The notes: generated by a model from the letters alone, not told the origin. Shown: positions 20,123 through 28,880, numbered from the stretch's first letter. The stretch: 64,000 nt of DNA from Nonomuraea wenchangensis (GCF_900111685.1 NZ_FOHX01000006.1:310001-374000); one strand, 5' to 3'. A program made the numbers and translations.

Positions 20123-20205
20123 CCCGACGCCCCGGCCTGCCCGTGCCGTCTCCCCTACCTGGGAGGTAATCGACGGGCCCGGCGGCGACGGCCATCCTGC
20201 TGCGA

Positions 20206-20568
20206 ATGGACCAGGTTGTCATCGCCGTCGTGGCGGTCTTCTTCGCCGGAATGGGGATCTACGCCCTGGCGGCGCCCGCCTCGCTGATCGCCACGTTCGG
20301 CATCACGTTGCCGACGGCCGACGGCCGCAACGAGGTGCGGGCCGTCTACGGCGGGTTCGGCCTGGCCGTGGCCGCCGCGCTCGCCCTGGCCTGCTACGAC
20401 GTCGGGCTGCGGGACGGCATCGTGCTGACCGTGGCGCTGGCGCTGGCCGGCATGGCCGCGGGTCGGGTCGTCTCCATGGCCGTCGAGCGCCCGTCGCGGT
20501 TCTACCCCACCGTCTTCTACCTGCTCGTCGAGGCGGCGCTCGCGGCGGCGCTCCTCGCCGTGCGCTGA
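20206..20568 (+). CDS. DUF4345-like membrane protein
   Basis: A protein of 120 aa made of four hydrophobic helices. The text GIYALAAPASLIATFGI, then RNEVRAVYGGFGLAVA and GRVVSMAVERPS, resembles DUF4345-type proteins, whose conserved feature is the NExRA-YGG segment. Function is unknown. ATG 20206 lacks a strong ribosome site. It converges on the aldehyde dehydrogenase gene, 38 bp away. Confidence 0.75.
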   Translation: MDQVVIAVVAVFFAGMGIYALAAPASLIATFGITLPTADGRNEVRAVYGGFGLAVAAALALACYDVGLRDGIVLTVALALAGMAAGRVVSMAVERPSRFYPTVFYLLVEAALAAALLAVR

Positions 20569-20606
20569 GAGGCCGCCCAGCCACCGGGGTGGGCGGCCGG
20601 GTCGGC

Positions 20607-22136
20607 CTAGGGCAGCAGCGTGTAGTGCGGGAAGTTGCCCGGCAGGCGTTCGCCGTCAGGGCCCTCGGTCACGGCCTTGACCAGCAGCTCGCCGCCGACG
20701 AACGCGCCGCGCCAGGACGCGCCGAGCCCGCCGAACAGCTCCTCGCGGTCGCCGCGCGAGCGCGGCCGGTTGTGTCCGACCTTGAAGGCCCGCACCTCGG
20801 GGGCGAGGCGGCGGAAGGTCTCCTCCTCGTCGCAGGAGAGGGTGGCGACGAGCGCGCCGTTACTGGCGTTCATGGCGGCCAGCAGCTCGGCCTCGGTGTC
20901 CACCAGGACGATCGTGTCGACCGGGCCGAACGGCTCGGCGTGGTGGAGCGGTGAGGAGCGGGGCGGGTCGAGCAGGGCGGTCGGGGCGAAGTAGGCGGAG
21001 GTGTCCTGGCCCGGCAGGAAGTGCCCGGAGGCCGGGGAGGCCCGGTGCACGGGCACGGCGCCGCGCGCCACCGCCTCGTCCACCTGGTCGGCGAGCTCCT
21101 TGGCCTTGGAGGCGTTGATGAGCGGGCCGAAGTCCAGCTCGGGCAGCGGGTCGTCGGGGCCGGCGACGGCGAGCGGGTGGCCGAAGCGCAGCGCGTCCAC
21201 GGCCGCGAGGTAGGCCCGCAGGAAGTCGTGGAAGAGCGCGCGCTGCACGACGAAGCGCGGGTAGGCGGTGCAGCGCTGCTTGCCGTAGTCGAATGAGGCG
21301 CGGATCTGGCGGGTGAGGGTGTCCCAGTCGCCGTAGCGCCACACGCCCCAGCAGTTGAGCCCTTCCTGCTCCAGCACGTGCCGCCGGCCGAGGTCGGCGA
21401 GGGAGGTGGCGACCTTCGCCCCGGCGTCCCTGCCGCCGACGAACGACACGCAGCCGAGTGCCCGCCCGCCGGCCAGCACCGGCGACAGTTCGGCCCCTCC
21501 CCCGCTGACGAGGGTGAACGGCAGCCCCTCGCGTACGGCGAGCGCGCAGGCCAGGGTGAGGCAGCTCAGCCCGCCGTCGGTGGGGGTCTTGGCGATGACC
21601 GCGTTGCCGGCCAGCGCCTGCACGAGCATGGCGTGCATGAGCACGCTCATCGGGTAGTTCCAGCTCGCGATGTTGCTGACCGGGCCGGGCAGCGGGGTGC
21701 GGCCGGCGGTCATCCGGTCGATCTCGTCCACGTACCAGCGCACGCCGTCCAGGCAGCGGTCCACGTCGGCGCGGGCGGTCCGCCACGGTTTGCCGATCTC
21801 CCAGACCAGCAGCAGGGCCAGCAGGTCGCGGTGGGCGGCCATGGACTCGACGGCGGCGGCGACCATGGCCTTGCGCGCGGCGAGCGGGACGTGCCGCCAG
21901 CGCCGGTGCTCCTCGACCGCCCCGGCCACGGCCCGGCCCGCGCCAGCCCGGTCGAGGCGCGGCGGCCCGGCGATGACGGTGCCGTCGAGTGGCGAGAAGC
22001 CGGGCACGGGGCGGCCGTCGCGGTGCCAGATGCCGCCCCAGTGGTTGAGCACCCGGTCGTCGTGGAAGGCCTCGGGAGCCGCCGTGCGGCAGCGGTCGTG
22101 GACGTCGGGCCAGGCCGTACCCGGTTTGAGCCGCAT
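20607..22136 (-). CDS. Aldehyde dehydrogenase family protein, last gene of glyoxylate operon
   Basis: A protein of 509 aa behind a strong GAGGAGGG ribosome site. The family core is present: cofactor-binding SNIASWNYPMSVLMHAMLVQALAGNAVIAKTP, the general-base glutamate region VLEQEGLNCWG, and the catalytic cysteine in GKQRCTAYPRFVVQR. Residues around the substrate pocket are unlike well-known subfamilies, so the aldehyde is not predictable from sequence. It is 13 bp downstream of gcl, so glyoxylate, glycolaldehyde or a semialdehyde is the likely substrate (inference). An acylating oxalyl-CoA/glyoxylate activity is also possible. Confidence 0.8.
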   Translation of the reverse strand: MRLKPGTAWPDVHDRCRTAAPEAFHDDRVLNHWGGIWHRDGRPVPGFSPLDGTVIAGPPRLDRAGAGRAVAGAVEEHRRWRHVPLAARKAMVAAAVESMAAHRDLLALLLVWEIGKPWRTARADVDRCLDGVRWYVDEIDRMTAGRTPLPGPVSNIASWNYPMSVLMHAMLVQALAGNAVIAKTPTDGGLSCLTLACALAVREGLPFTLVSGGGAELSPVLAGGRALGCVSFVGGRDAGAKVATSLADLGRRHVLEQEGLNCWGVWRYGDWDTLTRQIRASFDYGKQRCTAYPRFVVQRALFHDFLRAYLAAVDALRFGHPLAVAGPDDPLPELDFGPLINASKAKELADQVDEAVARGAVPVHRASPASGHFLPGQDTSAYFAPTALLDPPRSSPLHHAEPFGPVDTIVLVDTEAELLAAMNASNGALVATLSCDEEETFRRLAPEVRAFKVGHNRPRSRGDREELFGGLGASWRGAFVGGELLVKAVTEGPDGERLPGNFPHYTLLP

Positions 22137-22149
22137 GTCGGATCCCTCC

Positions 22150-23871
22150 TCAGTCGGACCAGTCGGCGGAGATGAGCTCGGGCAGCGGCTCGTACTCCTT
22201 GATCGCGTCCAGCGCCGGCCCCATGGCGGCGTTGGCCTCGCGCTCGACCATCACCTCCACGAGGACCGGCAGCCGCTCGCGGGCGGCCTCGGCGCTCGCC
22301 CAGGCCAGCGCGTCCCTGAGGTCGCCGGGCAGCTCGACCCGGCGGGCCGGGCAGCCGAACGCCTCCATGGCCTTGACGTGGTCGATGCCGCCCTCGCCGT
22401 AGTGCAGGTCCACGGCGTAGTTCATCCCGTACGGGAGCTCGGCCTGCCGGATGAGCCCGAGGTACTCGTTGTTGATCATGATGATGACGATCGGGATCCG
22501 GTGCTGCGCGGCCACCGCGACCTCCTCCATGAGGAACTGGAAGGAGTAGTCGCCGACGACGGCCACCACCTGCCGCTCCGGATGCGCGCACTTGACGCCC
22601 ATCGCGGCCGGCACCTCCCACCCCAGCGGCCCGGCCTGCCCGCACACCAGGTAGCGGCGCGGCAGGTACGTCGCCTGGAACTGCCCGGACCAGATCTGGT
22701 AGAGCCCGATCGCGGTGACGAACGTGGTGTCCCTGCCGAAGAAGTCGTTGATCTCGCGGAACACCCGGGGCGGCTTGATCGGCACGTCGTCGAAGTCGTC
22801 GCGCCGGTTCAGCGTGCGGCGCAGGCTGCCCACCTTGCGCACCCACTTGCCCGGCGCGGCGGGGCCGCCGCGGGCGCGGGCCTCGTCGAGGAGCGCGGCG
22901 AGCGCCGGCCGGGCGTGCCCGACGATCCCGAGGTCGGGCTCGAAGACCCGGCCGAGCTGGGTGGGCTCGATGTCCACGTGGATGAAGGAGCGCCCGCGCC
23001 GGTAGACGTCCAGGTCGCCGGTGTGCCGGTCGCCGAAGCGGGCCCCGACGGCGAGCACGAGGTCGCTGTCCAGGAACGCGGCGTTCCCCCACCGGGTCTG
23101 CGTCTGGATGCCGGCCATCCCGGCGAACAGCGGGTGGTCCTCGGGGAAGGCCCCCTTGCCCATGAGCGTCACCTGCACCGGCACCTGGAGGTACTCGGCC
23201 AGCGCCCGCAGCTCCTCCGCCGCCTCGCCGATGATGACGCCGCCGCCCGCGAGGATGATCGGCCGCCGGGCGCCCTCCAGCAGGTCCACGGCCCGGCGCA
23301 CCGCCTTCGGCAGCGGGCGCGGCACCTCGACCGGCAGCGGGGCGTCGAGGTCGCGGTCGTAGCGGCAGGTGCCGCGCTGGACGTCGAGCGGCAGGTCGAT
23401 GAGCACCGGCCCCGGCCGCCCCGAACGGGCGATCCTGAACGCCTCGCGGAACACCCACGGCGCCTGGGCGGGCTCCTTGAGCTGCACCGCCCATTTGGTG
23501 ACCGGCCGGGCGACCTCCACGATGTCGACCGCCTGGAACGCCTCCTGGTGCAGCTTGGCGCTCTCGGCCTGGCCGGTGACGCAGATGATGGGGATGGAGT
23601 CGGCGAGCGCCGTGTAGAGGCCGGTGATCATGTTGGTGCCGGCCGGGCCGGAGGTGCCGACGCAGACGCCGACGTTCCCGGTGACCCTGGCCCAGCCGTC
23701 GGCCGCGTGCGTGCCGCCCTCCTCGTGGCGGACCGTCACGTGCCGGATCGAGCTGCCCCGCAGCGCGGCGTAGAACGGCAGGATGGCCGCCCCGGGGATG
23801 CCGAAGACGGTGTCCACCCCCTCCGACTCCAGCACCGCGACCACGGCCTCCATGCACGGGATGCGCTTCAC
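22150..23871 (-). CDS. gcl: Glyoxylate carboligase-like ThDP enzyme with an active-site Glu
   Basis: A protein of 573 aa starting at GTG 23871, overlapping the garR stop. It follows E. coli Gcl closely: FGIPGAAILPFYAAL, GVCVGTSGPAGTNMITGLYTALADSIPIICVTGQ, FQAVDIVEVARPVTK, SGRPGPVLIDLPLDVQ and CGQAGPLGWEVPAAMGV. The ThDP motif begins GDYSFQF and ends INN. Gcl joins two glyoxylates to tartronate semialdehyde with loss of CO2. In E. coli Gcl the usual ThDP-activating glutamate is Val51; here the aligned residue (50) is Glu, in VRHEEGG. The neighbouring garR and hyi genes support the carboligase role, but a changed mechanism or substrate is possible. Confidence 0.85.
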   Translation of the reverse strand: MKRIPCMEAVVAVLESEGVDTVFGIPGAAILPFYAALRGSSIRHVTVRHEEGGTHAADGWARVTGNVGVCVGTSGPAGTNMITGLYTALADSIPIICVTGQAESAKLHQEAFQAVDIVEVARPVTKWAVQLKEPAQAPWVFREAFRIARSGRPGPVLIDLPLDVQRGTCRYDRDLDAPLPVEVPRPLPKAVRRAVDLLEGARRPIILAGGGVIIGEAAEELRALAEYLQVPVQVTLMGKGAFPEDHPLFAGMAGIQTQTRWGNAAFLDSDLVLAVGARFGDRHTGDLDVYRRGRSFIHVDIEPTQLGRVFEPDLGIVGHARPALAALLDEARARGGPAAPGKWVRKVGSLRRTLNRRDDFDDVPIKPPRVFREINDFFGRDTTFVTAIGLYQIWSGQFQATYLPRRYLVCGQAGPLGWEVPAAMGVKCAHPERQVVAVVGDYSFQFLMEEVAVAAQHRIPIVIIMINNEYLGLIRQAELPYGMNYAVDLHYGEGGIDHVKAMEAFGCPARRVELPGDLRDALAWASAEAARERLPVLVEVMVEREANAAMGPALDAIKEYEPLPELISADWSD

Positions 23872-24728
23872 GTGTTCAGCCTTTCGACGACCTTGAGCAG
23901 GGCGGAGTGGTCGAGCGAGCCGTGTCCCTGCGCCCGCGCCGCGGCCACGAGCTGGGCGACCTGGCCGGTGAGCGGCAGCGCGACGCCGGCCTCGCGGGCG
24001 GCGGCGACGGCGATGCCCATGTCCTTGTGGTGCAGGTCGATGCGGAAGCCCGGGGCGAACTCGCGCCTGATCATGGTGTGCCGCTTGAGCTCCAGGATCC
24101 GGGAGCCGGCCAGGCCGCCCGCCAGCACGTCCAGCCCGGCGACCGGGTCCACGCCGCTCGCCTCCAGCAGCACGATCGCCTCCGCGACCAGGCCGTAGAT
24201 GCCGCCGACGACGAGCTGGTTGGCGGCCTTCACGGTCTGCCCGGCCCCGGCGGGGCCCACGTGCACGATCGTGGTGCCGAGCGCCCCGAGGACCGGGCGG
24301 GCCGCCTCGTACGCCTCCTTCTCGCCGCCCACCATGATCGACAGGGTGGCGTCGACCGCGCCGCGCTCGCCGCCGCTCACCGGGGCGTCCAGCGCCCGTA
24401 CGCCCGCGGCGGCGGCCTCGCGTGCCACCCGGCGGGAGGTCTCCGGCCTGATCGTGCTCATGTCGAGGTAGAGCAGGCCGGGGCGGCCGTGCGCGACGAC
24501 GAGCGGCGCGACCTCCTCGACCTGCGGCGAGTCGGGCAGCATGGTGATCACGACGTCCGCGCCCTCGACCGCGTCCGGCACGCCGGTGGCGGCCTCGCCG
24601 CCGAGCGCGGCCAGCCGTTCGACGGGCGCGGCGCTCACGTCGTGGCCGCGTACGGTGTGCCCCGCCTTGACGAGGTTGGCGGCCATCGGGCCGCCCATGA
24701 TCCCCAGACCGATGAAGCCGATGTTCAC
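23868..24728 (-). CDS. garR: 2-hydroxy-3-oxopropionate (tartronate semialdehyde) reductase
   Basis: A protein of 286 aa starting at GTG 24728, overlapping the hyi stop. It is a beta-hydroxyacid dehydrogenase: NAD(P) motif IGFIGLGIMGGPMAANLVKAG, substrate motif DAPVSGGERGA, and the catalytic lysine segment GAGQTVKAANQLVVGG. It would reduce the Gcl product tartronate semialdehyde to glycerate. The frame stays open further upstream through the hyi gene, but the motif position and operon overlap fix this start. Confidence 0.92.
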   Translation of the reverse strand: MNIGFIGLGIMGGPMAANLVKAGHTVRGHDVSAAPVERLAALGGEAATGVPDAVEGADVVITMLPDSPQVEEVAPLVVAHGRPGLLYLDMSTIRPETSRRVAREAAAAGVRALDAPVSGGERGAVDATLSIMVGGEKEAYEAARPVLGALGTTIVHVGPAGAGQTVKAANQLVVGGIYGLVAEAIVLLEASGVDPVAGLDVLAGGLAGSRILELKRHTMIRREFAPGFRIDLHHKDMGIAVAAAREAGVALPLTGQVAQLVAAARAQGHGSLDHSALLKVVERLNT

Positions 24729-25489
24729 GCGTGCCTCCAGTCGAACGCGCCCGGCCCCTCGTGCCGGTACTCCAGGCCGACGTGCCCCTCGTAGCCCGCG
24801 GCGGCCAGCCGGGCGAGGATCTCCGGGTACGGCATGCCGCCGCTGCCCGGCCGCCCCCTGCCGGGGTCGTCGGCGATCTGCACGTGGCCGAAGCGGGCGG
24901 CGTGGCGGTCGATGAGCGCGAGCACGTCCTCGCCCATCCGGTGCAGGTGGTAGAGGTCGGCCAGGAAGGCGACGTTCTCCCTGTCCACCTCGTCGATCAG
25001 CGCGAACGCCGCCTGCGACGACGTGATCGGATAGCGCGGGTTGTCGTGGGAGTTGAGCGCCTCGACGACCACGGTCGCGCCGACGCCGGCCGCCTCGTCC
25101 GCCGCCCGGCGCAGGTTGGCCACGGCCAGCTCCCTGTCGGTGCCGGGGCCGTTGCCGTAGAGGGCGTTCAGCACCGGGCAGCCCAGCTCCCCGGCCAGCC
25201 GGACGGCGGGCCCGACGCCGGCGAGGAACCGCTCCGCGCCGTCGGGGCGGGCCAGCAGGCCGCGCTCGCCCGCCGCCATGTCGCCGGCGTCGAAGTTCAG
25301 CGCGGTGAGGCGGACCCCGGCCGACTCGACGGCCCGGCGCAGGGCGGCCGTCTCCGCGGCCGGCGGCTCCGGCCCGTCGAACGGCCACCACAGCTCGACG
25401 GCGTCGAACCCGTGCTTGGCCGCCGCGGCGGGCCGCTCCAGCAGCGGCAGTTCGGTGAGCAGGATGGACAGGTTGACGGCGAACCTCAC
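24725..25489 (-). CDS. hyi: Hydroxypyruvate isomerase
   Basis: A protein of 254 aa, starting at GTG 25489 and overlapping the sucD stop. It is a TIM-barrel AP-endonuclease-2-like sugar isomerase: FDAVELWWPF, the metal ligand in VVVEALNSHDNPRYPITS, FLADLYHLHRMGED, FGHVQIADDPGRGRPGSG and HVGLEYRHEG. Hyi interconverts hydroxypyruvate and tartronate semialdehyde and is usually found with gcl and garR, as here. No glycerate kinase gene is in the window. Confidence 0.9.
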   Translation of the reverse strand: MRFAVNLSILLTELPLLERPAAAAKHGFDAVELWWPFDGPEPPAAETAALRRAVESAGVRLTALNFDAGDMAAGERGLLARPDGAERFLAGVGPAVRLAGELGCPVLNALYGNGPGTDRELAVANLRRAADEAAGVGATVVVEALNSHDNPRYPITSSQAAFALIDEVDRENVAFLADLYHLHRMGEDVLALIDRHAARFGHVQIADDPGRGRPGSGGMPYPEILARLAAAGYEGHVGLEYRHEGPGAFDWRHA

Positions 25490-26367
25490 CGGACACCCGC
25501 CAGGATGGAGCGCAGGAGGCGGGCGGTCTCGGAGGGGGTCTCACCGACGCGCACGCCGGCGGCCTCCAGCGCCTCCTTCTTGGCGCGGGCGGTGCCGGAC
25601 GAGCCGGAGACGATGGCCCCCGCGTGGCCCATCGTCCTGCCCTCGGGGGCGGTGAAGCCGGCCACGTACGCCACCACCGGCTTCGTGACGTGCCCGGCGA
25701 TGTGGGCGGCGGCCCGTTCCTCGGCATCGCCGCCGATCTCGCCGATCATCACGATCGCGTCGGTGCCCGGGTCCTCCTCGAACGCCCGCAGGCAGTCGAT
25801 GTGCGTGGTGCCGACGACCGGGTCGCCGCCGATGCCGACGGCGGTGGAGAAGCCGAGGTCGCGCAGCTCGTACATGAGCTGGTAAGTGAGGGTGCCGGAC
25901 TTGGAGACCAGGCCGACGCGGCCGGCGGTGGTGATGTCGGCGGGGATGATGCCGGCCGACGACTGCCCTGGGCTGATCAGTCCGGGGCAGTTGGGGCCGA
26001 TGATCCGGGTACGTCCCCGTGCGAGCGCCCGGAAGCGTACGGTGTCGTGCACCGGCACGCCCTCGGTGATCACCACGCACAGCGGCACCCCGGCGGCCAC
26101 CGCCTCCTCGACGGCCCCGCCGGTGAAGCGCGGCGGCACGAACACCACCGACACGTCCGCGCCGGTCTCCTCCACCGCCTCGGCCACCGAGCCGAACACC
26201 GGCACCGTGCGCTCGCCGAAGTCCGCCGACCGGCCGCCCTTGCCCGGGGTCACCCCGGCCACGACGTCGGTGCCGGCGGCCAGCATGCGGGCCGTGTGCC
26301 GGGTGCCCTCCGCGCCGGTCATGCCCTGCACGAGCACCCTGCTGTCCTTGGTCAGGAAGATCGCCAT
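25486..26367 (-). CDS. sucD: Succinyl-CoA synthetase alpha-type subunit
   Basis: A protein of 293 aa. The CoA-binding N-terminus (DSRVLVQGMTGAEGTRHT), RIIGPNCPGLISPGQ and the phospho-histidine segment GRTMGHAGAIVSG are all present, so it should be active with the beta subunit encoded three bases upstream. SucCD interconvert succinate, CoA and ATP with succinyl-CoA; malate-CoA ligases share this form and cannot be excluded. Being inside a glyoxylate operon suggests it serves oxalate metabolism rather than the TCA cycle, for example by restoring the CoA donor for Frc (inference). Confidence 0.88.
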   Translation of the reverse strand: MAIFLTKDSRVLVQGMTGAEGTRHTARMLAAGTDVVAGVTPGKGGRSADFGERTVPVFGSVAEAVEETGADVSVVFVPPRFTGGAVEEAVAAGVPLCVVITEGVPVHDTVRFRALARGRTRIIGPNCPGLISPGQSSAGIIPADITTAGRVGLVSKSGTLTYQLMYELRDLGFSTAVGIGGDPVVGTTHIDCLRAFEEDPGTDAIVMIGEIGGDAEERAAAHIAGHVTKPVVAYVAGFTAPEGRTMGHAGAIVSGSSGTARAKKEALEAAGVRVGETPSETARLLRSILAGVR

Positions 26368-26370
26368 GTT

Positions 26371-27501
26371 TCACGCTCCTGCCGCGAGCCGGGCCGCCGT
26401 GGCGGCGGCGGCGTCCATCGTGGAGACCTGGCGGACGGCCGGGTGCCGGGCCTGGTCGAGGATGCGCCGGCCCAGCTCGGCGTTGTTGCCGTCGAGCCGT
26501 ACGACGATGGGCCGGCCGTGGCCCCGCTCGCCGAGGAGCTCCAGCGCGGTGACGATGCCGTTGGCCACGGCGTCGCAGGCGGTGATGCCGCCGAAGACGT
26601 TGACCAGCACCGAGCGCACGTCCGGGTCGGCCAGGATGATCTCCAGCCCGTCGGCCATCACCTGCGCGGAGGCGCCGCCGCCGATGTCCAGGAAGTTCGC
26701 CGGGGCCGCGCCGGCGCCGGCCACCACGTCCAGCGTGCTCATCACCAGGCCCGCGCCGTTGCCGATCACGCCGACCGTGCCGTCCAGCTTCACGTAGTTG
26801 AGTCCCTTGGCGCGGGCACGGTCCTCCAGGCCGCCGGTCGGCTCCTCGGCCTCGCGCCGGTGCCGGAAGGCGGCGTTGTCGTCCAGGGTGACCTTGCCGT
26901 CGAGCGCCACGACGCGCTGGTCGGTGGTGCAGACGAGCGGGTTGACCTCGACCAGCAGCGCGTCCTCGGCGACCAGCACCCGCCACAGCCGTTCCAGCAC
27001 CTCGGCGGCCTGCTCGGGCAGGCCCGCCCCGGCCGCGAGCAGCCGGGCGGCGTCGGCGTCCACGCCCTCGACCGGGTCCACGGGGAGCCGGACGACGGCG
27101 CCGGGGTCGCTCGCCGCCAGCTCCTCGATCTCCACGCCGCCCTGGCCGGACACCATCGCCAGGAAACCGCCCTCGGCGCGGTCCACCAGGAAGGCCGCGT
27201 AGTACTCCTCGAAGGGCACGGTCGCGGCCTCCACCAGGACGCGGCGCGCGCGGTGCCCCTTGATGTCCATCCCGAGCACGCGGGCGGCCTCGTGCTCGGC
27301 CGCGACCGGCCCCGCCGCCGGCCTGATCCCGCCCGCCTTGCCTCGTCCACCGGTCTTGACCTGGGCCTTGATGACGACGGGCGCGTTCAGGTCGGCCGCG
27401 ATCGCGCGGGCCTCGGCCGGGGTCTCCGCGACCGCGCCACGCGGGACCGGGATGCCGTGCCGCCTGAAGAGCTCCTTCGCCTGGTACTCGTACAGGTCCA
27501 T
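26371..27501 (-). CDS. sucC: Succinyl-CoA synthetase beta-type subunit
   Basis: A protein of 376 aa; ATG 27501 has the very strong ribosome site AAAGGAGG upstream. The ATP-grasp domain starts MDLYEYQAKELFRRHGIPVPRG and includes VVIKAQVKTGGRGKAGGI, LLVEVNPLVC and ALDGKVTLDDNAAFRH. The C-terminal CoA-ligase domain has NFLDIGGGASAQVMADGLEIIL and NVFGGITACDAVANGI. It is the first gene of the leftward operon sucC-sucD-hyi-garR-gcl-aldehyde dehydrogenase. Its promoter carries two copies of the island's palindromic motif. Confidence 0.88.
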   Translation of the reverse strand: MDLYEYQAKELFRRHGIPVPRGAVAETPAEARAIAADLNAPVVIKAQVKTGGRGKAGGIRPAAGPVAAEHEAARVLGMDIKGHRARRVLVEAATVPFEEYYAAFLVDRAEGGFLAMVSGQGGVEIEELAASDPGAVVRLPVDPVEGVDADAARLLAAGAGLPEQAAEVLERLWRVLVAEDALLVEVNPLVCTTDQRVVALDGKVTLDDNAAFRHRREAEEPTGGLEDRARAKGLNYVKLDGTVGVIGNGAGLVMSTLDVVAGAGAAPANFLDIGGGASAQVMADGLEIILADPDVRSVLVNVFGGITACDAVANGIVTALELLGERGHGRPIVVRLDGNNAELGRRILDQARHPAVRQVSTMDAAAATAARLAAGA

Positions 27502-27520
27502 GCGAGCCTCCTTTGTGTAC

Positions 27521-27535
27521 GGTATACCGTATGGA
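27521..27535. promoter_or_regulatory. Island motif, copy upstream of sucC
   Basis: GGTATACCGTATGGA fits TCCATACnGTATGGA at 11 of 14 positions. It overlaps the perfect 14-bp palindrome TACGGTATACCGTA (27518-27531). It lies 20 bp upstream of the sucC start, close to the ribosome site, as for a repressor. Confidence 0.75.
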
Positions 27536-27580
27536 ATATTCTCCGTCCAGGGCTCGACATCGGGCGAATGAGCGGGATAT

Positions 27581-27595
27581 TCCATACAGTATGGA
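27581..27595. promoter_or_regulatory. Island motif, best copy, at the start of the OFA transporter gene
   Basis: TCCATACAGTATGGA has perfect 7-bp arms around a central A. Flanking bases 27577-27599 extend the symmetry to 9 of 11 per arm. It overlaps the proposed ATG at 27591 and faces the sucC copy 60 bp away (six helical turns). Confidence 0.8.
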
Positions 27596-28880
27596 GAATG
27601 CAATCCGAGACTGGCGTGGCCGCGCGTACCTCCCCGGGCCCGTCCCCTCCGACCGCACCCGCATGTTCCGGCTCGCCCTCGCCGCCATGGCGGCGATCAG
27701 CCCGCTCCAGTACGGCTTCGCCGCCCTCCTCGCCCGCGAGGGCGCCGGCCTGACCCTGCTCGCCGCGTGGATCGCCGCCCAGGCCGCGGGCGCGCTGCCC
27801 GCCCTCCGCCTGGTGCGCAGCGGCCGCCTCGGCGTCCGGCCCGCGCTGGCGGCGGGAGCGGCGCTGAGCGCCGCCGGCCTCGCCACCGCCGGGCTCGCCT
27901 GGCCGCTCGCCCTCGCCGGGTACGCGCTGCTCGGCGGGCTCGGCGCGGGCCTGGTCTACGGGGTGTGCTGCGAGGTCGTCGCCTCCTGGTATCCGGAGCG
28001 GGCCGCCGCCCGGGTCGGGCTGATCACCGGGGCCTTCGGCTACGGCGCCGTGCCGCTGCTGGTGTGGGCCGGGCTCGCTCCGGGGGCGACGCCGGCCGCC
28101 TTCGTGACCGCCGCGGCCGTGGCCGCCGTCGTCGTCGGGGCGGCGGCGCGGGGCCTGCGCGCGGCTCCGGCGCTGTGGTGGCCGGAGAGCCTGGATCCGC
28201 GTACGCACGCGCTGGACGCGGCCCGGCTGCGGATCACCCCCGACGCCGCCCGCCAGTTCCTCCTGCCCCAGGCGCTGCGCACGCGCGCGCTCCCCGCGCT
28301 GGCGCTCATCCTGACCTGTGCCGGGGCGGTGTCGGTGTTCGACGTGATCGTGGTGGCGGCGACCGGGGCGTGGGCGGCGGTGGCGCTGCTGGTCGCGCTG
28401 AACGGCGCCGGGCGGTCGCTGGCGATGCGCTGCTCCGAGCGCTTCGGCCGGCGCCGCACCCTGGCCGCCGTCCTCGGCTCGCTCGCCCTCGGCCAGCTCC
28501 TCCTCGCGGCCGGAATGACGACGGGGGCCGGAGTGGGGGGCACGGCGGGGATCGGGGCCGCGGCGAACCCGGCGGGCGAGGCCGGGCACGGGGTGCTGCT
28601 CTGGCTCGGCGTGGTCGCGGCCGGGCTCGGGGGCGGGGCCTTCTACCCGCTGCTCGCCAGCCTGGTGAGGGAGTTCTTCGGGGTCGAGCGGCACGGCGAG
28701 ATCCACGCCGTCGTCTACAGCGCCAAGGCCCTGGCGGGGGTCGGCGCCGCCCTGCTGGCCGCCGCCGCGCTGTCCGCGCCCTCGGCCGCCCTGCTGGCCG
28801 CCGCCGCGCTGGCGGCCCTGCCCGCGCTGGCCGCGCCCCGCCTGCGCCTGCCCGGCCTGCCCGCCACACTCCCCGTCTGA
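27591..28880 (+). CDS. MFS transporter of the oxalate/formate antiporter (OFA) type
   Basis: A protein of about 429 aa with roughly 12 hydrophobic segments. The pattern DWRGRAYLPG before the first helix, GYALLGGLGAGLVYGVCCEVVASWYPERAAARVGLITGAFGYGA in the middle and KALAGVGAALLAAA near the end is that of OFA-family carriers, which include OxlT. Position divergent from a glyoxylate operon and next to oxc/frc supports oxalate uptake or formate export. ATG 27591 lies within an operator-like palindrome with no ribosome site, implying a leaderless mRNA; ATG 27663 is the alternative. Confidence 0.78.
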   Translation: MENAIRDWRGRAYLPGPVPSDRTRMFRLALAAMAAISPLQYGFAALLAREGAGLTLLAAWIAAQAAGALPALRLVRSGRLGVRPALAAGAALSAAGLATAGLAWPLALAGYALLGGLGAGLVYGVCCEVVASWYPERAAARVGLITGAFGYGAVPLLVWAGLAPGATPAAFVTAAAVAAVVVGAAARGLRAAPALWWPESLDPRTHALDAARLRITPDAARQFLLPQALRTRALPALALILTCAGAVSVFDVIVVAATGAWAAVALLVALNGAGRSLAMRCSERFGRRRTLAAVLGSLALGQLLLAAGMTTGAGVGGTAGIGAAANPAGEAGHGVLLWLGVVAAGLGGGAFYPLLASLVREFFGVERHGEIHAVVYSAKALAGVGAALLAAAALSAPSAALLAAAALAALPALAAPRLRLPGLPATLPV

